Source: Gammaproteobacteria bacterium
GTDB lineage: Bacteria; Pseudomonadota; Gammaproteobacteria; HK1
DNA: 64,000 bases
Direction of reading: 5' to 3'
Assembly (NCBI GenBank): GCA_012103455.1
Contig: WLWT01000003.1
Coordinates: 62,001 to 126,000 of the forward strand
A program made the translations under genes and the position numbers. Positions 53,918 to 63,728 of this stretch are shown piece by piece (within the stretch, counting starts at the first letter, position 1; each line of letters begins with the position of its first letter). The notes beneath the pieces were generated by a model. The model did no database searches. It saw only the letters and a program-made list of their open reading frames with translations, and was not told the origin of the DNA.

Positions 53918-55294
53918 ATGGTGAGCGAACCCGGATCCAAGGCGGCTGTGCATGCGACACGCCAAGTGTGGAGCGTATCGCGGCTCAATTACGAAGCGCG
54001 CGCGCTGCTTGACTCAGCCTTCGGCACTCTATGGGTTGAAGGTGAGGTATCGAATCTGGCAACGCCCCGCTCGGGGCATATTTATTTCACGTTGAAGGAC
54101 TCTAGTTGCCAGGTGCGCTGCGCCATGTTCAGGAGCCAGAACCGGCACCTGCGCTTTACCCCCGCCAATGGCCAACAGGTGGTCCTGCGCGCCCGAGTCG
54201 GCTTGTACGCGGAGCGCGGCGATTATCAGCTCATCGCCGAGTACATGGAGGAAGCGGGCGCCGGCGCGCTGCGCCGTGCTTTCGATGCGCTTAAAGCGCG
54301 CCTGGACGCGGAAGGGTTGTTCGCCGAGGCGCGCAAAAAAGCATTACCTAAAGTACCTGGCACTATAGGCGTGATCACATCCCCCACCGGCGCGGCGATA
54401 CGCGATTTCCTGGTCACCTTGGGCAAACGCTTTCCCGGGCTTCCTGTCATCATTTACCCGGTGCCGGTACAGGGTGCCGAGGCTGCGCCGGCCATCGCCA
54501 ACATGCTGGCCACGGCGGATGCTAGAGGCGAATGCGATGTACTGGTGCTGGTGCGCGGCGGCGGTTCGCTAGAGGATCTGTGGGCTTTTAACGATGAGCG
54601 CACGGCCCGCGCTATCGCCGCCTGTAGCCTCCCCGTCGTGACCGGCATCGGTCACGAGATAGACTTCAGCATCGCCGATTTCGCCGCCGATGTGCGGGCG
54701 GCGACGCCAACGGCGGCGGCGCAGCTGGTGACCGTGGATGCGCAGGCGATGGCCGAGCGGGTGAGGTCACTGGTCACCCGCCTTGGCCACGCCGCTGGCG
54801 CGGGCATTGAACGCAAGAGCAAAACCCTGCTAGTGGCCCGTACCCAGCTCTTGAATCTGCACCCCAGGGCGCGTTTACGCGATCACGCCCAGCGCTGCGA
54901 CACGCTTTGGCTGCGCCTGCGCCAAGCGGCCGATGGGCTGCTCGGCCGCGCCCGTATGCGTTACACCCTAACCGCCTCGCACCTGGAGCGGTTCCGCCCC
55001 TATAGCCGGGTTGCGGGCGCCCGCGCACTGCACCACCAGCTACACAGCCGGCTCGGTAATGCCATGGCTGCTAGTCTGGCGGCCATGCAAGCCCGCCGCG
55101 AGCGCGCGACCAGGACCCTGGCCACGGTAGGGCCGCAAGCAACTTTGGCACGCGGCTATGCCATTCTCACTGATGCCGAGGGCACCCGGATATTAACCGA
55201 CGCCGCGCAAAGCACGCCCGGTGATAGCGTCAAAGCGCGCCTTCACCGAGGGCAACTCACGCTGAAAGTATTAGAATCCAAAACCGGCCACTAG
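53918..55294 (+). CDS. xseA: Exodeoxyribonuclease VII large subunit XseA
   Basis: XseA is the catalytic subunit of ExoVII, which degrades single-stranded DNA from both ends. The 458-residue product has an N-terminal OB fold (WSVSRLNYEARALLDSAFGT, GHIYFTLKDSSCQVRCAMF), the catalytic core with VPGTIGVITSPTGAAIRDFL and LVRGGGSLEDLWAFNDE, then GHEIDFSIADFAADVRAATPT, a long coiled coil and the C-terminal LARGYAIL segment. GGAGG precedes ATG by five bases. The small subunit gene xseB is not adjacent. Confidence 0.96.
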   Translation: MVSEPGSKAAVHATRQVWSVSRLNYEARALLDSAFGTLWVEGEVSNLATPRSGHIYFTLKDSSCQVRCAMFRSQNRHLRFTPANGQQVVLRARVGLYAERGDYQLIAEYMEEAGAGALRRAFDALKARLDAEGLFAEARKKALPKVPGTIGVITSPTGAAIRDFLVTLGKRFPGLPVIIYPVPVQGAEAAPAIANMLATADARGECDVLVLVRGGGSLEDLWAFNDERTARAIAACSLPVVTGIGHEIDFSIADFAADVRAATPTAAAQLVTVDAQAMAERVRSLVTRLGHAAGAGIERKSKTLLVARTQLLNLHPRARLRDHAQRCDTLWLRLRQAADGLLGRARMRYTLTASHLERFRPYSRVAGARALHHQLHSRLGNAMAASLAAMQARRERATRTLATVGPQATLARGYAILTDAEGTRILTDAAQSTPGDSVKARLHRGQLTLKVLESKTGH

Positions 55295-55328
55295 CCGGTA
55301 TAAGCAGTAGCCCGTCCAAGAGCGGGCT
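55283..55328. terminator. Two short hairpins between convergent xseA and elyC
   Basis: ACCGGC/GCCGGT (55283-55299) spans the xseA stop and AGCCCG/CGGGCT (55309-55328) touches the elyC stop. Neither is followed by a T-run on either strand, so any terminator function is weakly supported. Confidence 0.3.
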
Positions 55329-56098
55329 CAGTACCGCAGCGCGTACCAGGCCTGCCCCAAATATTCGTGCAGCGCCCGCCCGCTCATACTGAACGCGTTC
55401 ATGGACGGCAGGAATGCCAACACACCATAGTGACCGTTACCTGAGCGGGTGTAACCGGTACCCGCTGGCACCACCTCAAACCCGGCTTGCTCGAACATGC
55501 GCACACTGCGAGGCATGTGATAAGCGTGGGTTACCAGGATGATGCGCCGAATGCCTTCTCGTCGCAGCAGAGCATAACTATAGCGGGCGTTTTCGGCTGA
55601 ATTGCGCGCCCGCTCCTCTAGCCAGCGCACGGGCTGGCCAAAATCTTCGCTGAGCACCTCGGCCAGCGCTTGGGCCTCGGAGATGGCCTCGCCGTAGACC
55701 CGGCCACCGGTCACCAGGATCGGCAGTCGCGCCACTTTGGCAATATGGCTGGCGAAGCGCACCCGGGCCAGTGACGCCGGCGAAGCCGCGTCGGTGTTGC
55801 CATATTCCGGAGCCGCGGGGTAACGCCCACCGCCCATCACCACGATGGCCTGCGCATTCATCCGCACGAGTTGCGTTGACGTAACCGGGGGGTAGCGTTC
55901 CAGAGGCTGAATAAGCGCGGTGGCGACGATATCGGTACTCAACGCGTATAGGACCAGCAAGCCGAGCACGCATACAGTACGTCCAGCGCGTGGCCAGCGC
56001 CGGCCCACGCCCAAGCCCAAGCCCATCGAGAACAACACGATGATGCCTCCAGGAGGCAATATCAGTGCCGCTACACTTTTGGTGAGGAGCACTTCCAA
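55328..56098 (-). CDS. elyC: ElyC/SanA/YdcF-family envelope protein (DUF218)
   Basis: ElyC-type proteins affect peptidoglycan assembly and undecaprenyl-phosphate metabolism at the inner membrane. The 256-residue product has two N-terminal membrane helices (ALILPPGGIIVLFSMGLGLG and VCVLGLLVLYALS), followed by a DUF218 domain with AQAIVVMGGGRYPAAPEY, PILVTGGRVYGEAISEAQ, RARNSAENARYSYALL and ILVTHAYHMPRSVRMFEQAG. Two N-terminal helices plus DUF218 is the ElyC layout. It lies 82 bases after lipA. Confidence 0.85.
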   Translation of the reverse strand: MEVLLTKSVAALILPPGGIIVLFSMGLGLGVGRRWPRAGRTVCVLGLLVLYALSTDIVATALIQPLERYPPVTSTQLVRMNAQAIVVMGGGRYPAAPEYGNTDAASPASLARVRFASHIAKVARLPILVTGGRVYGEAISEAQALAEVLSEDFGQPVRWLEERARNSAENARYSYALLRREGIRRIILVTHAYHMPRSVRMFEQAGFEVVPAGTGYTRSGNGHYGVLAFLPSMNAFSMSGRALHEYLGQAWYALRY

Positions 56099-56180
56099 GG
56101 CTACGAACCCGGAGCCTTAGCACCATTGAATTCAGGGCTATCTGTGTATCCAGGGCTATCCGACGTACGCAAAGTACCGC

Positions 56181-57125
56181 TCACACTACGCGATCGCCCG
56201 CCGCTTGCAGATCGGCGTGATATGAAGAGCGCACCAGCGGCCCGGCTGCCACGCTGATAAAGCCGAGGCGGCGGGCGCTGCGGCCCAGGGCGTCGAATTC
56301 GAGCGGCGGCACATAACGCTCCACCGGCAAGTGATACCGGCTCGGCTGTAGATATTGCCCCAGCGTTACCATGTCGCAACCGTGGGCGCGCAAGTCGGAC
56401 AGTACCGCGATGATTTCATCATCGCGCTCGCCAAGTCCCAACATGAGGCCCGATTTGGTGGGCACTTGCGGATGGCGATCTTTAAAGCTGCCGATGAGTT
56501 CTAACGACCATTGATAATCCGCCCCTGGCCGAGCCCGTTTGTACAGCCGCGGCACGGTTTCCAGATTGTGGTTGAACACATCCGGCGGCGCTTGCGCCAG
56601 CGCCTCCAAGGCCCGCTCCATGCGGCCGCGAAAGTCCGGCACCAACACTTCTATCTTCACCGTTGGCGTGTGCTCGCGCACAGCCTGGATGCAACGGGCG
56701 AAATGGGTGGCGCCGCCGTCGCGCAAATCGTCGCGGTCCACCGATGTGATGACCACGTACTTGAGCGCCATGGTCTTCACCGCATCGGCTAGCTGCTGCG
56801 CTTCCGCCTCATCGACGGCGCCGGGACGGCCATGGGCGACATCGCAAAACGGGCAACGCCGCGTGCACACATCGCCCAGGATCATGAAAGTGGCAGTCCC
56901 GTGCGTGAAACACTCACTCAGATTAGGGCAGGAGGCTTCCTCGCATACGGTATGAAGCTGGCGCCGGCGCAGCAGAGCTTTCACATCCTTGACTGCCGCT
57001 GCGGTGGGGGCTTTTACCCGAATCCAAGGCGGTTTGCGCGGCAAGCGACCGAGTGCTGGAGCCACTTTAACCGGATTGCGCGCGGTTTTCGCCTCACCGC
57101 GTTGCGCTGCTACAAGTTCCGTCAT
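56181..57125 (-). CDS. lipA: Lipoyl synthase LipA
   Basis: LipA is a radical-SAM enzyme that inserts two sulfurs into protein-bound octanoyl groups, making lipoate for pyruvate and 2-oxoglutarate dehydrogenases. The 314-residue product has the auxiliary cluster cysteines CEEASCPNLSEC, the radical-SAM triad CTRRCPFCDV, VITSVDRDDLRDGG and the conserved near-terminal PLVRSSYHAD with its serine ligand. LipB is not adjacent; instead rnt is ten bases upstream. The AceE-AceF-Lpd operon, which needs lipoate, is divergent nearby. Confidence 0.96.
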   Translation of the reverse strand: MTELVAAQRGEAKTARNPVKVAPALGRLPRKPPWIRVKAPTAAAVKDVKALLRRRQLHTVCEEASCPNLSECFTHGTATFMILGDVCTRRCPFCDVAHGRPGAVDEAEAQQLADAVKTMALKYVVITSVDRDDLRDGGATHFARCIQAVREHTPTVKIEVLVPDFRGRMERALEALAQAPPDVFNHNLETVPRLYKRARPGADYQWSLELIGSFKDRHPQVPTKSGLMLGLGERDDEIIAVLSDLRAHGCDMVTLGQYLQPSRYHLPVERYVPPLEFDALGRSARRLGFISVAAGPLVRSSYHADLQAAGDRVV

Positions 57126-57134
57126 AACGATTGC

Positions 57135-57746
57135 TCAGCCAATAGCGCCCCACCGGTTGACAATAGTACAGAAGAGTTCCGCGGTGCGCTCGGCATCGTA
57201 GATGGCCGAATGGGCATCGCGCTGATCCCACTCCAATCCCGCGGCCTCCACCGCTCGTGCCAACACCGTTTGTCCATAGGCCAAACCGCCTAAGGTGGCC
57301 GTGTCGAAAGCAGTGAACTGATGAAAAGGGTTGCGCTTGAAAGACACCCGCTCCACCGCCGCTTGCAGAAACGCCAGATCGAATGCGGGGTTATGTCCCA
57401 CCATCACGGCCCGCGTACAACCGGCCGCTTTAACCGCCTGTCTTACCGGCGTCAGCACCTTCTTGAGCGCCTCTCTCTCGGGCACGGCGAAGCGCAGCGG
57501 ATGGTCCGGGATAATGCCGGTAAACTCGAGGGAGGAGGGTTCTATGTTGGCGCCCGGAAAAGCTTTCACGTGGGTAGCCACGGTCTCACCGCGGCGCCAA
57601 CAACCAGCCTCGTCCATCTCTACGAAGACCACGGCAATCTCCAGCAGCGCGTCGGTCTTGGGGTTGAAACCACCGGTCTCTATATCTACGACTACAGGCA
57701 GAAAGCCGCGAAAGCGCGACGCGATGTGATAGCGTGCTGATGTCAT
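57135..57746 (-). CDS. rnt: Ribonuclease T
   Basis: RNase T is a DEDDh 3'-5' exonuclease that trims tRNA CCA ends and matures 3' ends of stable RNAs. Exonuclease motifs are VVDIETGGFNPKTDALLEIA, VMVGHNPAFDLAFLQAAVER and DAHSAIYDAERTAELFC with the catalytic histidine. The length is about 203 residues from ATG 57746, close to the family. An upstream ATG (57824) is also open but adds a non-homologous tail; neither start has a clear ribosome-binding site. Confidence 0.92.
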   Translation of the reverse strand: MTSARYHIASRFRGFLPVVVDIETGGFNPKTDALLEIAVVFVEMDEAGCWRRGETVATHVKAFPGANIEPSSLEFTGIIPDHPLRFAVPEREALKKVLTPVRQAVKAAGCTRAVMVGHNPAFDLAFLQAAVERVSFKRNPFHQFTAFDTATLGGLAYGQTVLARAVEAAGLEWDQRDAHSAIYDAERTAELFCTIVNRWGAIG

Positions 57747-57938
57747 GAGCGCGGGAGTATCCGGTATGCTGGCGCGCATGGTAGTCGAGCCAGCCATCCT
57801 CAAGGGGTGCAGAAGATAGGGCACTCTACAGGTTTGCTGCGGGCGCCACTACTTCGCGACCACAGGTTTAGGCTACGACGTGTTCGCGGATAGGCGCAAG
57901 CCTATACTCTTGGCGGTCCATAGGAGTTTTGCGCCGTT

Positions 57939-60614
57939 ATGTCAGCTATACCCCGTCCAAACGATATAGACCCACTAGAAACCTCGGAATGGATCGAGTC
58001 ACTTGCCTCCGTGTTGGAACGCGATGGTCCACAACGGGCCCACTTCTTGCTCGAGCAACTCATCGCCGAAGCGCGTGAAGCGGGTGCAGACATGCCGTAC
58101 TCGGCTAACACCCCTTATCGCAATACGATTGCATCGACCCGCGAACAACACACGCCCGGCGATCCGGCGATAGAGTGGCGCATACGCTCACTCATCCGCT
58201 GGAACGCCTTGGCGATGGTGGTACAAGCGAACCGGGTGACCTCCGAACTCGGCGGTCATATCGCCAGTTTTGCCTCCAGCGCAACGCTCTACGACGTCGG
58301 CTTCAACCACTTTTGGCACGCGCCTAGCGCGAGCCATGGCGGCGATCTCATCTTCATTCAAGGCCATTGCGCACCGGGTGTATACGCCCGTGCTTACCTG
58401 GAAGGGCGCATCAGCGAAGAGCAGTTGCACCGCTTCCGCCGGGAGGTCGAACCGGGCGGCTTGTCGTCCTATCCACATCCCTGGCTGATGCCCGATTTCT
58501 GGCAATTTCCGACGGTTTCCATGGGCTTGGGCCCTATCATGGCTATCTACCAAGCCCGCTTCATGAAATATCTGCACAACCGGGAACTCACCGATACCGG
58601 TGACCGCAAGGTATGGGCGTTCATGGGCGACGGCGAGATGGACGAGCCGGAATCGCTGGGCGCCATCACCCTGGCCTCGCGCGAATCACTGGATAACCTG
58701 GTTTTTGTGATCAACTGCAATTTGCAGCGCCTGGACGGACCGGTACGGGGTAACGGCAAGATCGTGCAGGAGTTGGAAGCGGCCTTCAAAGGCGCCGGCT
58801 GGAACGTGCTGAAAGTGGTGTGGGGCTCGTATTGGGACCCGTTGCTGCAACAGGACACCAAGGGGCTACTCAAAAAGCGCATGGAAGAGGCGGTAGACGG
58901 CGAATATCAAAACTTCAAAGCCAAGGGCGGCGCCTACACGCGAGAGCATTTCTTCGGCAAATACCCCGAACTGAAAGCGATGGTGGCGAATCTGTCCGAC
59001 GATGACATCTGGCGCTTGAACCGCGGTGGGCATGATCCGCACAAGGTGTACGCCGCCTACGCCGCGGCCATGGCCAAGCGCGGACAGCCCACGGTTATCC
59101 TGGCCAAGACCGTCAAGGGTTACGGCATGGGCGAAGCCGGCGAGGGCCAAAACATCACCCACCAGCAAAAAAAGATGGGAGAGGATGCACTAAAAGCCTT
59201 CCGTGACCGCTTCGAAATCCCTATTTCGGACGATGAAATCGCCGACGCGCCGTTTTACCGGCCACCGGAAGACAGCCCCGAGATCCGCTATATGCGCTCG
59301 CGGCGCGAGGCCTTGGGCGGTTATCTGCCACAACGCCGCGGCCAAGCCCCGGCCCTCGAGATCCCACCGCTATCGGTATTCGACGCCATGCTCCAGGGCA
59401 CCGGTGAGCGGGAAATTTCCACCACCATGGCTTTCGTGCGTATGCTGACTGCGCTTAGCCGCAACAAATCCATCGGCCGGTATATAGTCCCCATCGTGCC
59501 GGACGAAGCACGCACGTTCGGCATGGAGGGCTTATTCCGCCAACTCGGCATCTACTCATCCAAAGGCCAGCTCTACGAGCCGCAAGACGCCGATCAACTG
59601 ATGTACTACCGTGAGGACAAGAAAGGCCAGATCTTGCAGGAGGGCATCAACGAGGCCGGTGCCATGTCATCGTGGATCGCGGCGGGTACGGCGTATGCCA
59701 ACCATGATATTTCCATGGTGCCTTTCTACACCTTCTATTCCATGTTCGGCTTCCAGCGCGTCGGCGATCTGGCCTGGGCGGCGGGCGATATACAGGCGCG
59801 CGGTTTTCTGATGGGCGGTACCGCCGGGCGCACCACCCTGGCCGGCGAGGGCTTGCAGCACGATGACGGTCACAGCCACTTGCATTCGGCCACCATCCCG
59901 AACTGTATCTCCTACGATCCCACTTTTGCTTACGAACTGGCCACCATCATCCACGATGGGCTAGAACGCATGTACGGCGCCGCCGACGCGAGTGTCTTCT
60001 ACTACATCACCATCATGAATGAGAACTACGCCCATCCGCCCATGCCGGACGGGGCGCGCGAAGGCATCGTCAAAGGGCTCTATCTGCTGGAACGAGCCGA
60101 GCGGCCATCCACCGAAGTGCCGCGGGCGCAGCTCCTTGGCTGCGGTACCCTCTTGCGCGAGGTGCAGGCGGCACGGGTGTTGCTTCAGCAAGACTATGGG
60201 ATCGACGCCGATGTGTGGAGCGCCACCAGCTTTACCGAACTGCGCCGCGAGGCGCAGGATGTAGAGCGTTGGAACCTATTGCACCCGCAGGAGCCGCCGC
60301 GTGTGTCCTACGTGGCGCAGTGCTTGGGCGCTCGCGGCGGGCCCGTTGTGGCGGCGACGGATTATGTGCGCTTATTCGCCGATCAGATCCGCGCTTATGT
60401 GCCAGGACGCTATGTCACTTTAGGCACGGATGGTTATGGTCGCAGCGATGTGCGGACGAAGTTGCGCGAGTTCTTCGAAGTCGATCGGCATTTCATCGCT
60501 GTGGCCACCCTTAAAGCCCTGGCTGACGAGGGTGAAATCCCCCCTAGCCGGATCAGCGATGCGCTCAAGCGGTACGGCATCGATATCAACAAACCCAATC
60601 CGCTCACGGTATAA
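57939..60614 (+). CDS. aceE: Pyruvate dehydrogenase E1 component AceE
   Basis: AceE is the homodimeric thiamine-diphosphate E1 that decarboxylates pyruvate and acetylates the E2 lipoyl arm. The 891-residue product has the TPP-binding motif GDGEMDEPESLGAI...NCNLQRLDGP in the first half, an active-site histidine context HFWHAPSASHGGDLIFIQGH, and the central EGLQHDDGHSHLHSATIPNC. The length matches the homodimeric type. A possible -10 (TATACT, 57903-57908) precedes it. AGGAG is 12 bases from ATG, which is rather far. It is first in aceE-aceF-lpdA. Confidence 0.97.
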   Translation: MSAIPRPNDIDPLETSEWIESLASVLERDGPQRAHFLLEQLIAEAREAGADMPYSANTPYRNTIASTREQHTPGDPAIEWRIRSLIRWNALAMVVQANRVTSELGGHIASFASSATLYDVGFNHFWHAPSASHGGDLIFIQGHCAPGVYARAYLEGRISEEQLHRFRREVEPGGLSSYPHPWLMPDFWQFPTVSMGLGPIMAIYQARFMKYLHNRELTDTGDRKVWAFMGDGEMDEPESLGAITLASRESLDNLVFVINCNLQRLDGPVRGNGKIVQELEAAFKGAGWNVLKVVWGSYWDPLLQQDTKGLLKKRMEEAVDGEYQNFKAKGGAYTREHFFGKYPELKAMVANLSDDDIWRLNRGGHDPHKVYAAYAAAMAKRGQPTVILAKTVKGYGMGEAGEGQNITHQQKKMGEDALKAFRDRFEIPISDDEIADAPFYRPPEDSPEIRYMRSRREALGGYLPQRRGQAPALEIPPLSVFDAMLQGTGEREISTTMAFVRMLTALSRNKSIGRYIVPIVPDEARTFGMEGLFRQLGIYSSKGQLYEPQDADQLMYYREDKKGQILQEGINEAGAMSSWIAAGTAYANHDISMVPFYTFYSMFGFQRVGDLAWAAGDIQARGFLMGGTAGRTTLAGEGLQHDDGHSHLHSATIPNCISYDPTFAYELATIIHDGLERMYGAADASVFYYITIMNENYAHPPMPDGAREGIVKGLYLLERAERPSTEVPRAQLLGCGTLLREVQAARVLLQQDYGIDADVWSATSFTELRREAQDVERWNLLHPQEPPRVSYVAQCLGARGGPVVAATDYVRLFADQIRAYVPGRYVTLGTDGYGRSDVRTKLREFFEVDRHFIAVATLKALADEGEIPPSRISDALKRYGIDINKPNPLTV

Positions 60615-60638
60615 CGGCGCGGCACGAGGAGAGCAGAT

Positions 60639-62249
60639 GTGGCCCGGATTGATATCCATATTCCCGACCTAGGCGACTTCGAGAACATACCGGTCATTGA
60701 AGTATTGGTAGCGGTGGGCGACGCCGTGGCGGTGGAAGACCCGCTGGTTACGCTGGAAAGCGACAAATCCACCATGGACGTGCCATCGACTCACGCCGGT
60801 ACCGTGGTCGCGGTGGCCGTGGCCGTGGATGATCAGGTCTCCCAGGGGCATCTGCTATGCACGCTGGAAGCAACCGAAGATGGCGGTGCCGGCTCAGGCC
60901 GAGATACCAGCGCAGGTCAAAGCGAGGCAGCCGCATTCGCCGAGCCGCCACCGCCCTCTCAAGCCGATGAGGACGGGGCACCACCGCCAACCCAAACCGA
61001 GCATATTCGCATCCATGCACCGGCTGGCAGCGATGGTGCCACCGTGAGCGAATTGTCCGCCGCGGTGGGTCTCATGGTGGCCGCGGGCGAGGTTTTGATG
61101 GTCCTGCAACAGGCTGGACAGTCACTAGCCATCACCGCCCCACGAAACGGTTGCATCAGTGAAGTTCTGGTCCGCACCGGCGACGCTATCACGGCAGGAA
61201 AGACGGTAGCCATTATCGATTTAGCCAGTGACAACGCGCCGTCAACACCACCAACACCACCTCCCGTAGCGGCGCCGCGGCGCCCGTCGCCAACCGCCAG
61301 TTTGTCAAACAGTGATAACCCGCAAACCTCGCATGCGACACCAGCCATCAGACGCTTTGCCCGTGAGTTGGGTGTCGAATTGAGCCAAGTGCGGGGCACT
61401 GGACGCAAAGACCGGGTGCTCAAAGAGGACGTCAAACAGTTCGTCAAAGAGCGCCTCAATCAACCACCCGGGAATCAATCGCCTGGGAGTCAACCGGCAG
61501 CGGCGGTCGGTACGGGTATTGCACCGATCCCCGAAGTGGACTTTGCCAAATTCGGCCCCATCGAAGTACGCCCGCTCTCGCGCATTCAACGGATAAGCGG
61601 TCCCCATCTGCACCGCGCGTGGCTGAACGTACCTCACGTCACGCACCACGACGAGGCCGATGTGACGGAGCTGGAGGCGTTTCGCCAGGACATTAAAGCA
61701 TCCGCCGAGGCGCGGGGTGTGCGCGTCACTATGCTGGCTTTCATTACCAAAGCGATGGCGGTTGCCCTGCGCGAGTATCCAACCTTCAACGCTAGCCTGA
61801 GCGGGGACGGGCAAAGCTTGATCCTAAAACGCTATTACCACGTGGGCATCGCCGTCGATACACCCACAGGACTGGTGGTGCCGGTGCTCAAGAATGTCGA
61901 TGAATCGGGCATCTACGACCTCGCCGCCCAAATGGGCGAAGTGAGCGCCCGTGCCCGCGACGGCAAACTCACACCACAAGACCTACGCGGCGGCTGCATC
62001 AGCATCTCCAGCTTAGGCGGCATCGGCGGCACCGCTTTCACCCCGTTGGTAAACGCACCCGAGGTGGCCATTTTGGGTGTCTCCAAGGCGCGCATGCAGC
62101 CAGTGTGGAACGGCACCGAGTTCAAGCCTCGCCTCATGTTGCCGCTGGACTTGAGTTACGACCACCGGGTTATAGACGGCGCGGCGGCCGCGCGCTTCGT
62201 CGCCTACCTCACACAACTCCTCGGCGACGTTCGGCGTCTTTTGCTGTAG
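60639..62249 (+). CDS. aceF: Dihydrolipoamide acetyltransferase AceF (E2), second lipoyl domain degenerate
   Basis: AceF forms the E2 core and transfers acetyl to CoA. From GTG 60639 (GAGGAG upstream) the product is 536 residues. It has a lipoyl domain with ESDKSTMDVPS (Lys43), an acidic/Pro linker, a second lipoyl-like fold (121-195), a Pro/Ala linker, the E3-binding domain (about 233-270, TPAIRRFARELGVELSQVRG) and the acyltransferase domain ending with DHRVIDG (catalytic His near 509). The second lipoyl fold has LQQAGQSLAITAP at the hairpin where ESDK should be, so it has no lipoylation lysine. Confidence 0.96.
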   Translation: MARIDIHIPDLGDFENIPVIEVLVAVGDAVAVEDPLVTLESDKSTMDVPSTHAGTVVAVAVAVDDQVSQGHLLCTLEATEDGGAGSGRDTSAGQSEAAAFAEPPPPSQADEDGAPPPTQTEHIRIHAPAGSDGATVSELSAAVGLMVAAGEVLMVLQQAGQSLAITAPRNGCISEVLVRTGDAITAGKTVAIIDLASDNAPSTPPTPPPVAAPRRPSPTASLSNSDNPQTSHATPAIRRFARELGVELSQVRGTGRKDRVLKEDVKQFVKERLNQPPGNQSPGSQPAAAVGTGIAPIPEVDFAKFGPIEVRPLSRIQRISGPHLHRAWLNVPHVTHHDEADVTELEAFRQDIKASAEARGVRVTMLAFITKAMAVALREYPTFNASLSGDGQSLILKRYYHVGIAVDTPTGLVVPVLKNVDESGIYDLAAQMGEVSARARDGKLTPQDLRGGCISISSLGGIGGTAFTPLVNAPEVAILGVSKARMQPVWNGTEFKPRLMLPLDLSYDHRVIDGAAAARFVAYLTQLLGDVRRLLL

Positions 62250-62258
62250 GCAAAGCTC

Positions 62259-63728
62259 ATGACCAACACCAGCGACATCAAAGTACCCGAGCCAGGCGCT
62301 CGCGCTGACGTGGAATTACACAAACAAGTCGCCGTCCTCGGCGCAGGCCCAGGCGGCTACACGGCTGCATTCAGGTGTGCCGATCTCGGACTCGATACCG
62401 TTTTAGTAGAGCGCTACCCCACCTTGGGCGGGGTGTGTCTGAATGTGGGCTGTATCCCGTCCAAAGCTCTCTTGCACACAGCCGGGGTGATCAATGCCAC
62501 CACCGCGATGGCTGAACACGGCGTGTCGTTCGGGGCAGCGAGTATCGACCTGGAAAAGCTACGGGGCTGGAAAGATGCGGTGGTCGGCAAGCTCACCAAG
62601 GGCTTGAGCGGGCTTGCCAAGCAGCGCAAAGTCGCCGTGTTTCACGGCAAGGGTACATTCAGTTCGCCCCATACACTGGACGTGGCAGGTGCCGATGGTG
62701 CGAGGCGGATACGTTTCGAGCACGCCATCATCGCGGCAGGCTCACAGGCCGCGCAGATCCCGCTGTTCCCGAACGATGATCCGCGCGTCATGGATTCGAC
62801 GGATGCGTTAACGCTGAGCACTATTCCGGGACGCATGCTCGTCATCGGTGGCGGCATCATCGGCCTGGAGATGGCCACTGTTTACGCCGCCCTGGGCACC
62901 CGCGTTACGGTGGTGGAGTTGCTGGACGGCCTCATGCCCGGCTGTGATCGGGACTTGGTCCGGGTGCTGCAAAAGCGCATCGCCGCTACCTACGAGAGCA
63001 TCTACCTAGGCACCAAGGTCAGTGCCATGAACGCCACCGAGGAGGGCATCCAAGTGTCTTTGGATGGCCCCGAAGCGCCGGCCACCGAGGTCTTCGATCG
63101 GGTTTTGGTGGCCGTGGGCCGCCGCCCCAATGGCCACCACATAGGGGCCGGGGCGGCCGGCTTAGCGGTGGATGAGGCCGGCTTTATCGCGGTCGATAGA
63201 CAAGGACGCACTAATGTCCCGCACATCTTCGCCGTCGGCGATATCGTGGGCCAGCCCATGTTGGCCCATAAAGCCACCCACGAGGGCAAAGTGGCGGCGG
63301 AGGTTATCGCCGGACACAAAGCCGGCTTTGACGCTCTCACCATTCCCTCGGTCGCGTACACCGATCCGGAAGTGGCATGGATGGGTATCACCGAAGAGCA
63401 GGCCAAGAGCCAAGGACTCGCTTTTGAGAAAGCCGTGTTCCCGTGGGCCGCTAGTGGCCGGGCTTTAGGCATAGGCCGGGAGGAAGGTTTCACCAAGGTG
63501 TTATTCGACAAAGAAAGCCAAAGGATCATAGGCGCCGGCATCGTCGGGGTGCACGCGGGCGATCTCATCGCCGAAACAGTGCTGGCCATGGAAATGGGGG
63601 CGGATGCGCAAGATCTGGCTTTGACCGTGCACCCCCACCCAACGCTGTCAGAGACGATCAACTTCGCCGCGGAGATGGCCGAGGGCACCATCACGGATCT
63701 TTACGTACCCCGCCGCAGACAAACATGA
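62259..63728 (+). CDS. lpdA: Dihydrolipoamide dehydrogenase (E3)
   Basis: Lpd reoxidises the dihydrolipoyl arm of E2 using FAD and NAD. The 489-residue product has the FAD-binding AVLGAGPGGYTAAFRCADLG, the redox disulfide GGVCLNVGCIPSK (Cys60, Cys65), the NAD site MLVIGGGIIGLEMATVYAAL, IFAVGDIVGQPMLAHKATHE and the active-site His-Glu pair in LTVHPHPTLSETINFAAE. A ~20-residue N-terminal extension replaces any lipoyl domain. It is nine bases after aceF. Confidence 0.97.
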   Translation: MTNTSDIKVPEPGARADVELHKQVAVLGAGPGGYTAAFRCADLGLDTVLVERYPTLGGVCLNVGCIPSKALLHTAGVINATTAMAEHGVSFGAASIDLEKLRGWKDAVVGKLTKGLSGLAKQRKVAVFHGKGTFSSPHTLDVAGADGARRIRFEHAIIAAGSQAAQIPLFPNDDPRVMDSTDALTLSTIPGRMLVIGGGIIGLEMATVYAALGTRVTVVELLDGLMPGCDRDLVRVLQKRIAATYESIYLGTKVSAMNATEEGIQVSLDGPEAPATEVFDRVLVAVGRRPNGHHIGAGAAGLAVDEAGFIAVDRQGRTNVPHIFAVGDIVGQPMLAHKATHEGKVAAEVIAGHKAGFDALTIPSVAYTDPEVAWMGITEEQAKSQGLAFEKAVFPWAASGRALGIGREEGFTKVLFDKESQRIIGAGIVGVHAGDLIAETVLAMEMGADAQDLALTVHPHPTLSETINFAAEMAEGTITDLYVPRRRQT

